From an uncultured Collinsella sp. (GTDB taxonomy: Bacteria; Actinomycetota; Coriobacteriia; Coriobacteriales; Coriobacteriaceae): a stretch of 21,862 nucleotides of DNA. Shown piece after piece: positions 13,377 to 21,183 of the stretch. Below the pieces are notes generated by a model. It saw only the letters and a program-made list of their open reading frames with translations. It had not been told where the DNA came from and did not search any database. Location: assembly GCA_934630855.1 (NCBI GenBank), contig CAKTWW010000038.1, positions 1 to 21,862 on the forward strand, read 5' to 3'. Both the position numbers and the translations under genes were made by a program. Positions within the stretch are counted from its first letter, which is position 1, and each line of letters starts with the position of its first letter.

Positions 13377-14681
13377 ATGGAAAAGACGCTGATTTTGCTT
13401 GCTGGACCTCCGGCTACGGGCAAAACCGATATGGCGGATCGCATTAAGGCTCGTCATACATCCGAGAGCTTTCTGAGTGTCTCTCTTGATGACGTTAAGG
13501 AAGAGTTTTGGGATACGTACGGTTTCAATAACGCCGAGGAGAAGGCACAGGTCGACGCGAATGCGCTCCAGGAGTGGTTCCGTCGCCTTGATGCCGCCAT
13601 GGAGGACGGCCCGCAGATCATGTGCGACTATCCGTTCTCTGCCAAGCAGCACGACAAGCTCGCTGAGTTGGCCGAAAAGCACGGTTACCGCGTTCTCACG
13701 ATTCGCCTTGTCGCGGACCCCGTTATGATCAGCAAGCGCTACCGTGCTCGCGACCTTAAGCCGACGCGTCACCTCGCGCACATCGTGACGCATTATCACA
13801 AGGGCGATGTGCTTGAGGACCGTAGCACGGGCGACGATCTGGTCGATTTGGATATCCTCGTCGATCGCATCAAGAACCGCGGCTACGACACGTTTGAGCT
13901 GGGTCACACGATTGAGCTCGATGTGACTAACGTCGACGCCGTTGACTATCCGGGATTTTTGGCCAAGGTCGATGAGTATCTGGACGACCCCGCGTCCGTT
14001 GCCGCTATTGCCGCCAAGGCGGGTGCGGAGCTTTCGGACGAGGATCTTTGCTCGCGCATCGACTATACGCTGCTCAAGCCGACCGCAACGTGGGACCAGA
14101 TTGACGCTATTTGTGCCGAGGCATTTGAGTACGGCTGCGCTAGCGCTTGCATTCCGCCTTCATATATCGCTCGTGCGCACGAGGCCTATCCCGACCTTGC
14201 GCTCACCACGGTCATCGCTTTCCCGCTCGGCTATATGACGAGCGCCGCGAAAGCCGACGAGGCGGCCGATGCCTACGCCAACGGCGCCTCCGAAATCGAC
14301 ATGGTGATCGACCAGGGTATGGTCAAGGCCCGCGATTACCAGGCAATCGAGGATGATATCCGTGCCGTGCGCGAGGCTGTGCCGGACGCGACGCTCAAGG
14401 TCATCGTCGAAACGTGCTACCTGGCGCAGGAGACCAAAAAGCCAATTTGCCATGCCGTCGAGGCTGCCGGCGCAGACTTCATTAAGACGTCGACGGGCTT
14501 TGGTGCGGCTGGTGCCCAGGTGGAGGACGTCTACCTGTTTGCACAGGAGCTTGGTGGCCGCGTAAAGGTCAAGGCTTCGGGTGGCGTACGCACGAAAGAA
14601 GACCTTGCGCTTATGTCGGGCGCCGGGGCCGATCGAATCGGCGCGAGTGCCAGTCCGCGCAAGCTATTTGGCGCACGCTAG
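13377..14681 (+). CDS. Fusion protein: P-loop kinase-like domain plus deoxyribose-phosphate aldolase (DeoC)
   Basis: One uninterrupted 434-residue frame carries two enzymes. Residues 1 to about 200 form a P-loop NTPase of the small-molecule-kinase/AAA_33 type: Walker A GPPATGKT at 10-17, a possible Walker B strand ending in CDYPF (83-87), and an arginine-rich lid RYRARDLKPTRH (121-132). Residues about 218-434 are a DeoC aldolase: the start DEDLCSRIDYTLLKP, Asp308 in EIDMVID, Schiff-base Lys370 in FIKTSTGF and Lys399 in VKASGGVRT. DeoC cleaves 2-deoxyribose 5-phosphate to acetaldehyde and glyceraldehyde 3-phosphate. The domain join suggests phosphorylation followed by aldol cleavage in one polypeptide, though the kinase substrate cannot be read. 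E. coli DeoC has a C-terminal Tyr; this ends in LFGAR. Neighbours are sugar-PTS, GntR and transaldolase genes. Confidence 0.85.
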   Translation: MEKTLILLAGPPATGKTDMADRIKARHTSESFLSVSLDDVKEEFWDTYGFNNAEEKAQVDANALQEWFRRLDAAMEDGPQIMCDYPFSAKQHDKLAELAEKHGYRVLTIRLVADPVMISKRYRARDLKPTRHLAHIVTHYHKGDVLEDRSTGDDLVDLDILVDRIKNRGYDTFELGHTIELDVTNVDAVDYPGFLAKVDEYLDDPASVAAIAAKAGAELSDEDLCSRIDYTLLKPTATWDQIDAICAEAFEYGCASACIPPSYIARAHEAYPDLALTTVIAFPLGYMTSAAKADEAADAYANGASEIDMVIDQGMVKARDYQAIEDDIRAVREAVPDATLKVIVETCYLAQETKKPICHAVEAAGADFIKTSTGFGAAGAQVEDVYLFAQELGGRVKVKASGGVRTKEDLALMSGAGADRIGASASPRKLFGAR

Positions 14682-14687
14682 CCTATG

Positions 14688-14721
14688 TCCCGGGCATTCG
14701 TTGCACAAGGAATGCCCGGGG
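14688..14721 (+). terminator. Hairpin after the kinase-DeoC gene
   Basis: CCCGGGCATTC (14689-14699) pairs perfectly with GAATGCCCGGG (14710-14720). The following bases are GTCTCTGATG, not a T-run, so termination efficiency is uncertain. Confidence 0.65.
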
Positions 14722-14878
14722 TCTCTGATGAGTTCGTGAAACGGGCCCAGGCGAAATGAGATTGTTCACGGGTGCTTTTATCGATGTGTGTCTTTTAAGC
14801 TTTTTTTGGGTAACATTTATTGCATGGCAACATCTGATACGAAGGGTTAAAAGGGCCGGTCCAGATAGAGGAGGGATG

Positions 14879-15616
14879 ATGGTCGAAACATCTGAGCTCG
14901 ATTTTAGTGGTAAGGAGCAGCTGTATTCGCAGCTGTACGATATCCTGTTCCAAGGAATTTCGAGCGGTGTTTACAAGATTGGCGATTACATTCCTTCCGA
15001 GAGCGATCTTATGAAGCGCTACGACGTCTCGCGTGCAACCGCGCGCAAGGCGATGGAGCTGCTTTCCAATAACGGTCTGATCGAGAAGAAGCGCGGCCGC
15101 GGTTCCGAGGTTATTGCCAACGTGCCGCTCAGTTCACCCAAACGTGTCTCGAGCTATATTAAAAAGAATGTAGACGAGTTTGCGGTGCCGCAGAAACGCC
15201 TGATCGAGTCGAGCGTTGTCCCCATGCCTCAGCATGTTGCCCAAGAGCTGGGTCTGGATGAAGGCGTGAAGGCTTTTTGCCTCCGTCGTGTGCGCGTGTC
15301 GGGCGAGCGTCCGTTCTATCTGGAGACGATTTACTACGAAGATGGTTTTGTCCCGCATATTGCGGAACGCGACTTCTCCAAGGAATCGCTTCGCTCCTAC
15401 CTCAATAACTCCTGTGATATTCGCTGGAGTCGCGTGAGCCAAAAAATCGGAGCTTGCGTTGCCACCGACGAGCAGGCCGAGCTTTTGGGCGTCAGTGCCG
15501 GTGCCCCGCTGCTTAATATCACGAGGGTTTCTCATGACCAGCAGAATGTGCCCCGTGAGTACGTCGAGTCGTTCTACCGTGCCGATCTCTACCATCTCGA
15601 GATCGAGCTCGATTAA
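14879..15616 (+). CDS. GntR-family transcriptional regulator with UTRA ligand domain
   Basis: This is a 245-residue DNA-binding regulator. Residues 10-80 are a GntR winged helix: YSQLYDIL, the GDYIPSESDLMKRYDVSRATARKAMELL helix-turn-helix and the wing GLIEKKRGRGSEV. Residues about 90-245 are a UTRA effector domain, with the typical LRRVRVSGERPFYLETIYY and the final ESFYRADLYHLEIE. Such proteins usually sense a sugar phosphate and repress nearby uptake genes. ATG 14879 is preferred because AGGAGG (14869-14874) leaves 4 bases to it but only 1 to ATG 14876. The frame is open further upstream, but that part is poorly protein-like. It sits between kinase-DeoC and transaldolase, so this module is its most likely target; CGTATA-N6-TATACG at 9655 is a candidate site. 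Confidence 0.88.
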   Translation: MVETSELDFSGKEQLYSQLYDILFQGISSGVYKIGDYIPSESDLMKRYDVSRATARKAMELLSNNGLIEKKRGRGSEVIANVPLSSPKRVSSYIKKNVDEFAVPQKRLIESSVVPMPQHVAQELGLDEGVKAFCLRRVRVSGERPFYLETIYYEDGFVPHIAERDFSKESLRSYLNNSCDIRWSRVSQKIGACVATDEQAELLGVSAGAPLLNITRVSHDQQNVPREYVESFYRADLYHLEIELD

Positions 15617-15692
15617 CGGGCCCGCCATCTTGTGCTAACGCTGCCAGTTATTTGGCAAACAATTTAGTTCGTACATTTCTTCATCATTTTGT

Positions 15693-15707
15693 ATGTAAGG
15701 AGTACAT
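15693..15707. promoter_or_regulatory. Inverted repeat ATGTA-N5-TACAT enclosing the transaldolase Shine-Dalgarno
   Basis: The 5-bp arms 15693-15697 and 15703-15707 flank AGGAG exactly and end one base before ATG 15709. It is short, so it may be chance or a weak translational control element. Confidence 0.25.
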
Positions 15708-15708
15708 T

Positions 15709-16413
15709 ATGGCAATCAAGGTATTTGCCGACGGTGCCAATCTTGAGGGCATGCTCGACATGGCCGAAAACGGTAACGTCCAGGGTTTCACGACCAATCC
15801 CTCGCTCATGAAGGCGGGCGGCGTGACCGATTATCGCGAGTTCGCCAAGACCGTGCTCGAGCATATTACCGATGTTTCGGTCTCGTTCGAGGTCTTTGCG
15901 GACGATGAGGCTGGCATGGAGGCTGAGGCTCGCGAGATTGCGACTTGGGCCGACAATGTGTATGTCAAGATCCCCGCACTCAATACCAAGGGCGAGTCGA
16001 CGGCGGCGCTCGTTAAGCGCCTTTCTGCCGACGGCATTAAGGTGAACGTCACGACGATCTTTACTCCCGAGCAGGTCGATGAGTTTGTGGATGCCGTTTC
16101 CGCTGAGACTCCGTCTATCATCTCGATTTTTGCCGGTCGTATCGCCGACACCGGCGTCGATCCGCTGCCGTTCATGGCCGAGTCTGTCAAAAAGGCTGCG
16201 GCAAAGCCGCAGTGCGAGGTGCTTTGGGCATCTACTCGCGAGCTCCTGAACATCTATCAGGCGGAGTCTGTGGGATGCCAGATCATCACCGTTCCTAACG
16301 GCATTCTGGCCAAGCGCAAGAACGTCGGCAAGGACCTTATGGAGTACTCGCTCGACACCGTTAAGGGTTTCGCTCGCGATATCGAAACGCTCGGATTCCA
16401 CATCCTGCCGTAA
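15709..16413 (+). CDS. Transaldolase family protein (fructose-6-phosphate aldolase/TalC-like)
   Basis: This 234-residue cytoplasmic class I aldolase of the short transaldolase/FSA branch has the family opening FADGANLEGM, the GFTTNPSLMK segment at 26-35 and the Schiff-base Lys87 in VYVKIP; TTIFTPEQV and SIFAGRIAD follow in the expected order. It either moves a dihydroxyacetone unit between sugar phosphates or cleaves fructose 6-phosphate; the sequence does not settle which. ATG 15709 has AAGGAG at 15697-15702. It follows the GntR gene by 92 bases and ends the sugar module, with a terminator and the second repeat array behind it. Confidence 0.9.
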   Translation: MAIKVFADGANLEGMLDMAENGNVQGFTTNPSLMKAGGVTDYREFAKTVLEHITDVSVSFEVFADDEAGMEAEAREIATWADNVYVKIPALNTKGESTAALVKRLSADGIKVNVTTIFTPEQVDEFVDAVSAETPSIISIFAGRIADTGVDPLPFMAESVKKAAAKPQCEVLWASTRELLNIYQAESVGCQIITVPNGILAKRKNVGKDLMEYSLDTVKGFARDIETLGFHILP

Positions 16414-16494
16414 CCGAACGGGTCAAAGCGTCCGCATCGGTTGGTGACAGAAGGAATAAGGGCCGTCGTTGCCTGTACGGCGACGGCTCGAAAT

Positions 16495-16541
16495 GCCCCA
16501 GGTCGGCAAAGGCATACGGCTTTTGGCGCCCTGGGGCTTTC
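16495..16541 (+). terminator. Rho-independent terminator after transaldolase
   Basis: GCCCCAGG (16495-16502) pairs with CCTGGGGC (16530-16537), followed by TTTCTTTGTTTT. Repeat array 2 begins 9 bases beyond. Confidence 0.75.
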
Positions 16542-16549
16542 TTTGTTTT

Positions 16550-16655
16550 GGGATGGCATATTCCGTTAAGGTCTCCGGCGGAAAATGCGCCCCGGAACTG
16601 CGGTTCAGAACGGGATGCGGTTTCCGGTTGGGGCCTCGAGCGGAAAGTCCAGCCC
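16550..16655 (+). repeat. Palindromic repeat array 2, two units, period 62 bp
   Basis: Units start at 16550 and 16612, again 62 bp apart, with arms CGGAAAA.. (16579-16593) and CGGAAAGTCCAGCCC (16641-16655) and an 18-nt linker at 16594-16611, as in array 1. The second unit's left arm (16612-16626) is identical to that of unit 1 at 9239-9253, and its loop is nearly the same. It lies in the same orientation as array 1. Pairing is weaker here than in array 1 units 1 and 3. Confidence 0.88.
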
Positions 16656-16763
16656 AGTTTTTGAATGGAAGGCGAGACGCGCCTCCCTATGTTTCCAAAT
16701 GAATACGCTGTGAGCCGAGGGGGACGATTCTCCCCGCAAGCACTCTAGTATGCTAAAGTACCC

Positions 16764-16793
16764 AGAAGACCGGCGGAGCTATGCCGGTCTTCT
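16764..16793 (+). promoter_or_regulatory. Strong hairpin in the his operon leader (attenuator or terminator)
   Basis: AGAAGACCGGC (16764-16774) pairs perfectly with GCCGGTCTTCT (16783-16793) around an 8-nt loop, followed by the T-rich GTTCTAT. It lies 36 bases before the hisZ-hisG start. A -10-like TATGCT (16749-16754) just before it would put the hairpin at the transcript's 5' end; no -35 is clear. No histidine-rich leader peptide or T-box motif is visible. Confidence 0.5.
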
Positions 16794-16829
16794 GTTCTAT
16801 ATGAAACACAGCATGAGGAGGCTCACCAG

Positions 16830-18545
16830 ATGACGGCCACACCGTGGGGATTCCGGGACATATTGCCCGAGGAGGCTCAGGCGCGCGAGGAGATTGCGCT
16901 GACGGTGAAGGGCTGCTTCAGGGAGCATCATTACCTTCCGGTCGAAACGCCGCTGCTCGAGGACAAGGGTTCGCTCGAGGAAGGCGGTCGCATCGCGGAC
17001 ACGCCGTTTAAGCTCTTCGACGACGACGGCCGCCTGCTGGTGGTCCGTCCCGACAACACGCTGCCCATCGTGCGCCTGGTCTCGACTCGTATGCGCGCGG
17101 CCGACCTGCCGCTGCGCCTGCGCTACGAGGCACCGGTGGTCCGCGAGTGCCAGCGCAATGCCGGCGGTTCGCGTCAGTTCACCCAGTTGGGCTTTGAGCT
17201 TATCGGCGCGGGCGATACCGCGGGCGATGTCGAGATTGTCTCGCTGGTAGCGGAGGCCGTGCGCAAGCTTGCACTGCCCGATGCGCGCATTATCGCAGGT
17301 AGCGTGCGTCCGTTTAAGGAGCTGCTCGCGGTATGTGAGGATCGCGAGCTGGCTGCCGAGGCACTGCGTTGCGTGCACGCCAACGACTTTGTGGGCCTCG
17401 ATGTCCGCGTGGCGAAAAGCAACGAGCCCGAGGCCGTCAAGGCCGCCATTAGCGAGCTGCCGCGCCTGCATGGCGGCGCCGAGGTGCTCGACCACGTGGA
17501 TGCGTTGCTGGCGGCGGCCGGTATCGTCGCGCCGCTCACACGCGAGCTGCGAGCCCTGGTTGAGGGCCTGGCTCCCGAGGACGCTCAGGTGCTGTCCTTC
17601 GACTTCTCCATCATGAATTCTTTCGATTACTACACGGGCCTGGTCTTTAAGGCCTATGCCGGCGGTCTGCCCGATCCGGTGGGTTCGGGCGGTCGCTACG
17701 ACTCCATCTTTACCGGCGCATTTGGTGACGGTATCGAGGTGCCGGCGGCGGGCTTCGCCTTTTCGCTCGAGCGCCTGGAGGCCGCGCGCACCTCGGCCGA
17801 GGACGCTGCCTCCGATGGCGACCACGCCGTGGGCCGTGGCGCCGAGGGTCCGCTGCGCATCGCCGTTCCCAAGGGCTCGCTTAAGGCCGACACGCTCGAC
17901 GTGCTCGAGGCTGCGGGCCTGGACGTCTCCGAGCTGCGCGACCCCGGCCGTCACCTGATCGTGCGCGGTCGCGACACGCGTGCCGGCGAGGGTGCGGTCG
18001 GCGACATTGAGTTTGTCATCGTGCGCCCCAGCGACGCGCCGGCCTTTGTGGGCTGCGGCGGCGCCGACTGCGGCATCTGCGGTTGGGACTCGCTCATCGA
18101 GGCTGACCTTAACCTGTTACAGCTCGTCGATCTGGGCTACGGCCTGTGCACTTTCATTGAGGCGGAGCCCGCATGGCGCGCCGGCCAGGCCGAGCGCAAC
18201 TATGCCCGCCGCGGCTCTCTGCGTGTGGCCACCAAGTACCCGCGCATCGCGAGCGCCTGGTATGCCGAGCGCGGCGTGAATGCCGACATCGTTTCGCTGC
18301 ACGGCAACATTGAGCTGGGCCCCATCGTCGGCATGACTGACCGCATCGTGGACATTACCGCCACGGGTGCGACCCTGCGCGACAACGACCTGGTCATTAC
18401 CGGCCGCATTATGGACTGCACGGCCCGCTTCTTCGTCAATCCGGGCGCCGCGCGCTTGGATCCGCGCGTACGCAACCTGGCCGATCGCCTGGCGGCTGCC
18501 GTGAAAGACAAGCATTTTGAGCCCGTTGCGGGCTCGGCACAATAG
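16830..18545 (+). CDS. Fused ATP phosphoribosyltransferase: HisZ regulatory domain plus short-form HisG
   Basis: This 571-residue protein carries out the first step of histidine synthesis, joining ATP and PRPP. Residues 1 to about 318 are HisZ, a histidyl-tRNA-synthetase-like domain: start WGFRDILPEEA, VRPDNTLPIVR at 72-82, QRNAGGSRQFTQLGFELIG at 108-126, and the GGRYDSI segment near 287. A charged linker (about 319-340) leads to short-form HisG: PLRIAVPKGSLK at 341, the IVRPSDAPAFV segment near 397-407, and the PRPP-binding TDRIVDITATGATLR at 503-517. HisZ and short HisG are usually separate subunits; here they are one frame without a break. The HisG part has three close cysteines, 409, 414 and 417, where relatives mostly have other residues. 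ATG 16830 has AGGAGG at 16816-16821. It heads the his operon. Confidence 0.92.
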   Translation: MTATPWGFRDILPEEAQAREEIALTVKGCFREHHYLPVETPLLEDKGSLEEGGRIADTPFKLFDDDGRLLVVRPDNTLPIVRLVSTRMRAADLPLRLRYEAPVVRECQRNAGGSRQFTQLGFELIGAGDTAGDVEIVSLVAEAVRKLALPDARIIAGSVRPFKELLAVCEDRELAAEALRCVHANDFVGLDVRVAKSNEPEAVKAAISELPRLHGGAEVLDHVDALLAAAGIVAPLTRELRALVEGLAPEDAQVLSFDFSIMNSFDYYTGLVFKAYAGGLPDPVGSGGRYDSIFTGAFGDGIEVPAAGFAFSLERLEAARTSAEDAASDGDHAVGRGAEGPLRIAVPKGSLKADTLDVLEAAGLDVSELRDPGRHLIVRGRDTRAGEGAVGDIEFVIVRPSDAPAFVGCGGADCGICGWDSLIEADLNLLQLVDLGYGLCTFIEAEPAWRAGQAERNYARRGSLRVATKYPRIASAWYAERGVNADIVSLHGNIELGPIVGMTDRIVDITATGATLRDNDLVITGRIMDCTARFFVNPGAARLDPRVRNLADRLAAAVKDKHFEPVAGSAQ

Positions 18546-18572
18546 CGCGAGCGCGCGCGGGCGCCCCCATAT

Positions 18573-18616
18573 CCGGGCTGCGGACCGAGTGGTGCCGCTG
18601 CCCGGTACCTCGTTTT
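18573..18616 (+). terminator. Hairpin with T-run between hisZ-hisG and hisD
   Basis: CCGGGC (18573-18578) pairs with GCCCGG (18600-18605), then a T-T mismatch, GCGG with CCGC and ACC with GGT, around a GAGT loop; TTTTT lies at 18612-18616, 6 bases past the stem. As the operon continues, it is probably a partial terminator or processing signal. Confidence 0.5.
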
Positions 18617-18650
18617 TCGAACGCAACCTCAACCGATAGGGGATACCGAT

Positions 18651-20066
18651 ATGAAGACCATCAAGCTTGCTCCCGGTGAGCGCCTCGTTACCAACCAGCT
18701 CAATCGCAAGGGCGTGCTGCCGCAAAACATCGTCGACGCTGCCCGCGATATCGTAGCCAACGTGAGCGCCAACGGCGATGCCGCGGTGCGCGATTACTGC
18801 CAGCGTTTTGACGGTGTTGAACTGCAGAGCTTCCGTCTTCCGCAGGAGCAGATCGATGCCGCGCTCGAAGGCCTCGACCCGGCCTTTGTCGCCGCGCTCG
18901 AGAAGGCCGCGCGCCAGATTCGCGAATTCCACCAGCGTGAGGTCGAGCAGAGTTGGTTTACCACGCGCCCGGACGGCACGATGCTCGGCGTCAAAGTGAC
19001 CCCGCTCGCAGCTGCCGGCATCTATGTGCCGGGCGGCCGTGCGCAGTATCCCTCAACCGTGCTCATGAACGCCATTCCCGCCAAGGTGGCCGGCGTCAAG
19101 CGCGTGGTGATGGTGACGCCGCCGCAAAAGGATGGCCTGATCAGCCCCTATACGCTCGCGGCTGCCAAGCTCGGCGGCGTGGACGAGATCTATATGGTGG
19201 GCGGCGCCCAGGCCGTGGCCGCGCTGGCCTACGGCACCGAGACGATTCCGCGCGTCGACAAGATCACCGGTCCCGGCAACGCCTTTGTCGCCGCGGCCAA
19301 GCAGATCGTTTCGGGCGATGTGGGCATCGACATGGTCGCCGGCCCGTCCGAGGTCTGCGTGCTGGCCGACGCTACGGCCAAGCCCATGGTGGTCGCTGCC
19401 GACCTGATGGCCCAGGCCGAGCACGATCCGTTGGCCGCCTGCTACCTGGTGACCTGCGACGAGCAGTTTGCGCGTGAGGTCGAGGTCGGCATCGATATTC
19501 TGGTGGCACAGTCGCCGCGTGCCGAGATCACGCGTGCCTCGCTGGATAACGAGGGCACGATCGTGGTTGCTGCCGACATGGCCGCCGCCGTTGAGGCCGT
19601 GAACACCGTGGCGCCCGAGCACCTGGAGCTGCACTGCAAGGACGCGATGGGCCTACTCGGCGGCATTCGCAACGCCGGCGCCATCTTTGTGGGCGCCTGG
19701 AGCTCCGAGCCACTTGGCGATTACGTTGCCGGCCCCAACCACACGCTGCCGACCGGCGGCACGGCCATGTTCTCCAACCCGCTTTCGGTGGAGGAGTTCG
19801 TCAAGCGCTCGAGCGTTATCTGCTATACGCCCGAGGGCCTGCTTTCCGACGCTCCCGCCACGCAGCGCCTGGCCGAGGCCGAGGGCCTGTGGGCGCACGC
19901 GCTTTCGGCCGCATTGCGCCGTCGCGTGCTGGAGCAGGGCGAGGACTCCGTGAGCGCCGAGTCGCTGGCCGCGGCCGACCTGACCAAGGTTGCCTGGCCG
20001 GGCGACGCCGCGGCGACGGTTGCCGAGGGTGTGGACCTGGCGGCTGCGACCGGCGAGGAGGCCTAA
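18651..20066 (+). CDS. hisD: Histidinol dehydrogenase
   Basis: This 471-residue zinc enzyme oxidises histidinol to histidine in two NAD-dependent steps. The main marks are in place: [15 protein letters not shown] at 125-139, [16 protein letters not shown] near 184-199, the zinc/substrate residues Gln255 and His258, the catalytic pair Glu323-His324 in PEHLELH, Asp357 and His416, all shifted by three or four from the E. coli numbering. The ordinary enzyme ends near residue 430; here about 40 extra alanine-rich residues follow, an unusual tail of unknown role. The start ATG has AGGGG upstream. The stop is one base before the hisC start codon. Confidence 0.96.
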   Translation: MKTIKLAPGERLVTNQLNRKGVLPQNIVDAARDIVANVSANGDAAVRDYCQRFDGVELQSFRLPQEQIDAALEGLDPAFVAALEKAARQIREFHQREVEQSWFTTRPDGTMLGVKVTPLAAAGIYVPGGRAQYPSTVLMNAIPAKVAGVKRVVMVTPPQKDGLISPYTLAAAKLGGVDEIYMVGGAQAVAALAYGTETIPRVDKITGPGNAFVAAAKQIVSGDVGIDMVAGPSEVCVLADATAKPMVVAADLMAQAEHDPLAACYLVTCDEQFAREVEVGIDILVAQSPRAEITRASLDNEGTIVVAADMAAAVEAVNTVAPEHLELHCKDAMGLLGGIRNAGAIFVGAWSSEPLGDYVAGPNHTLPTGGTAMFSNPLSVEEFVKRSSVICYTPEGLLSDAPATQRLAEAEGLWAHALSAALRRRVLEQGEDSVSAESLAAADLTKVAWPGDAAATVAEGVDLAAATGEEA

Positions 20067-20067
20067 G

Positions 20068-21183
20068 ATGGCCGAGCTTTCACCCCGCATGAAGGAGCTC
20101 GTCCAGCCTTGCTTGGCCGGTATTGAGCCCTACGATCCCAACTTTACGCCCACACGCATCAACCTTTCGGCCAACGAGAACACCTATCCCGTGCCGGCTG
20201 GAGTGCGCGAGGCGGTCGATGCGGCCCTGGCTGCCACGCCGCTCAACCGCTATCCCGATCCCATGTCCAACGACCTGCGCGACGAGCTTGCCGCCTGGCA
20301 CGGCGTGGCACGCGAAAATATCTGCGTGGGCAACGGCGGCGACGAGCTGCTCTATAACTACCTGCTGGCGTTTGGCGGCACGGGGCGGACCCTGCTCAAC
20401 TGCCCGCCGTGCTTTAGCGAGTACGCCTTCTTTGCGTCGCTGTGCCAGACCGACGTGCGCGATGTGTGGCGCGACCCCGTGACCTTTGAGCTCGACCAGG
20501 CCACCGTGCTTGCCGCGGCGCCCGAGTGCAACCTGGCGATCGTGACCTCGCCCAATAATCCCACGGGCGACGTGGCGCCGCTCGACTTTGTCGCGGCGCT
20601 GTGCGATGCGTGTCCCGGCATGGTCATGGTCGACGAGGCCTACGTTGAGTTTGCCGACGATTCGTTTGGCGCGGCCACCACGGCGCAGGGGCTTATCGCC
20701 GAGCATCCCAACCTGGTGATTCTGCATACGTTGTCCAAGGCGTTTGGCGCTGCCGGTACGCGTCTGGGTTACGTGATCGCGGCACCCGAAGTCATCGACG
20801 TGTTCGCGGCGATTCGCCAGATCTATTCGGTCAATGTGCTGAGCCAGGCTTCCGCGCTTGCCTGCGTGCGTGCCCGCGATGCGTACGCGCCCGTGGTGGC
20901 ACAGGTCACATCCGAGCGCGAGCGCGAGCTGTGCGCCCTGCGCGCAATGGCTGCCGAGGGTATGCCCGTGGAGGCTTGGCCGTCCGCGGCGAACTTTGTG
21001 CTCGTACGCACCCCGCATGCCACGCGCGTGCGCGAGCGTCTGCGCGACGAGTATTCGATTCTGGTGCGCGACTTTAGCTACGCGCCGGGTCTCGCGGATT
21101 GCCTGCGCATCACCGTGGGCACGCCGCAGGAAAACGAAGAGGTGCTGGACGCGTTTGCCGCGCTGGTGAAGGAGGAGATGTAG
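20068..21183 (+). CDS. hisC: Histidinol-phosphate aminotransferase
   Basis: This 371-residue PLP enzyme converts imidazole-acetol phosphate to histidinol phosphate. Fold-type I marks: LSANENTYPVP at 33-43, SPNNPTG at 161-167, VDEAYVEF at 188-195 and the PLP lysine Lys224 in TLSKAFGAAGTRLGY. ATG 20068 has GAGGAGG at 20055-20061, inside the end of hisD, so translation is coupled. An in-frame start inside hisD at 19990 would add an unrelated N-terminus and is rejected. hisB begins directly after its stop codon. Confidence 0.95.
   Translation: MAELSPRMKELVQPCLAGIEPYDPNFTPTRINLSANENTYPVPAGVREAVDAALAATPLNRYPDPMSNDLRDELAAWHGVARENICVGNGGDELLYNYLLAFGGTGRTLLNCPPCFSEYAFFASLCQTDVRDVWRDPVTFELDQATVLAAAPECNLAIVTSPNNPTGDVAPLDFVAALCDACPGMVMVDEAYVEFADDSFGAATTAQGLIAEHPNLVILHTLSKAFGAAGTRLGYVIAAPEVIDVFAAIRQIYSVNVLSQASALACVRARDAYAPVVAQVTSERERELCALRAMAAEGMPVEAWPSAANFVLVRTPHATRVRERLRDEYSILVRDFSYAPGLADCLRITVGTPQENEEVLDAFAALVKEEM

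Larger units (their letters stand above)
16414..16829. other. 416-bp intergenic region with terminator, repeat array and his leader
   Basis: No protein gene is supported. It holds a small hairpin (GCCGTCG 16462-16468 with CGACGGC 16481-16487), the terminator at 16495, repeat array 2, a GGGGA/TCCCC stem near 16719-16735, and the strong hairpin before hisZ-hisG. Confidence 0.75.

Noticed and set aside
14756..14878. N-terminal extension of the GntR protein
   Set aside because: The extra 40 residues are hydrophobic and unlike the family, cover the probable promoter region, and a good AGGAGG supports ATG 14879.
16469..16702. 77-codon open frame across terminator and array 2
   Set aside because: It runs through a rho-independent terminator and the palindromic repeats and resembles no protein.
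16801..16833. Leader peptide MKHSMRRLTR overlapping the hisZ-hisG start
   Set aside because: It has a single His codon and no Shine-Dalgarno. Its codons cover the ribosome site of hisZ-hisG, so it is most likely chance.
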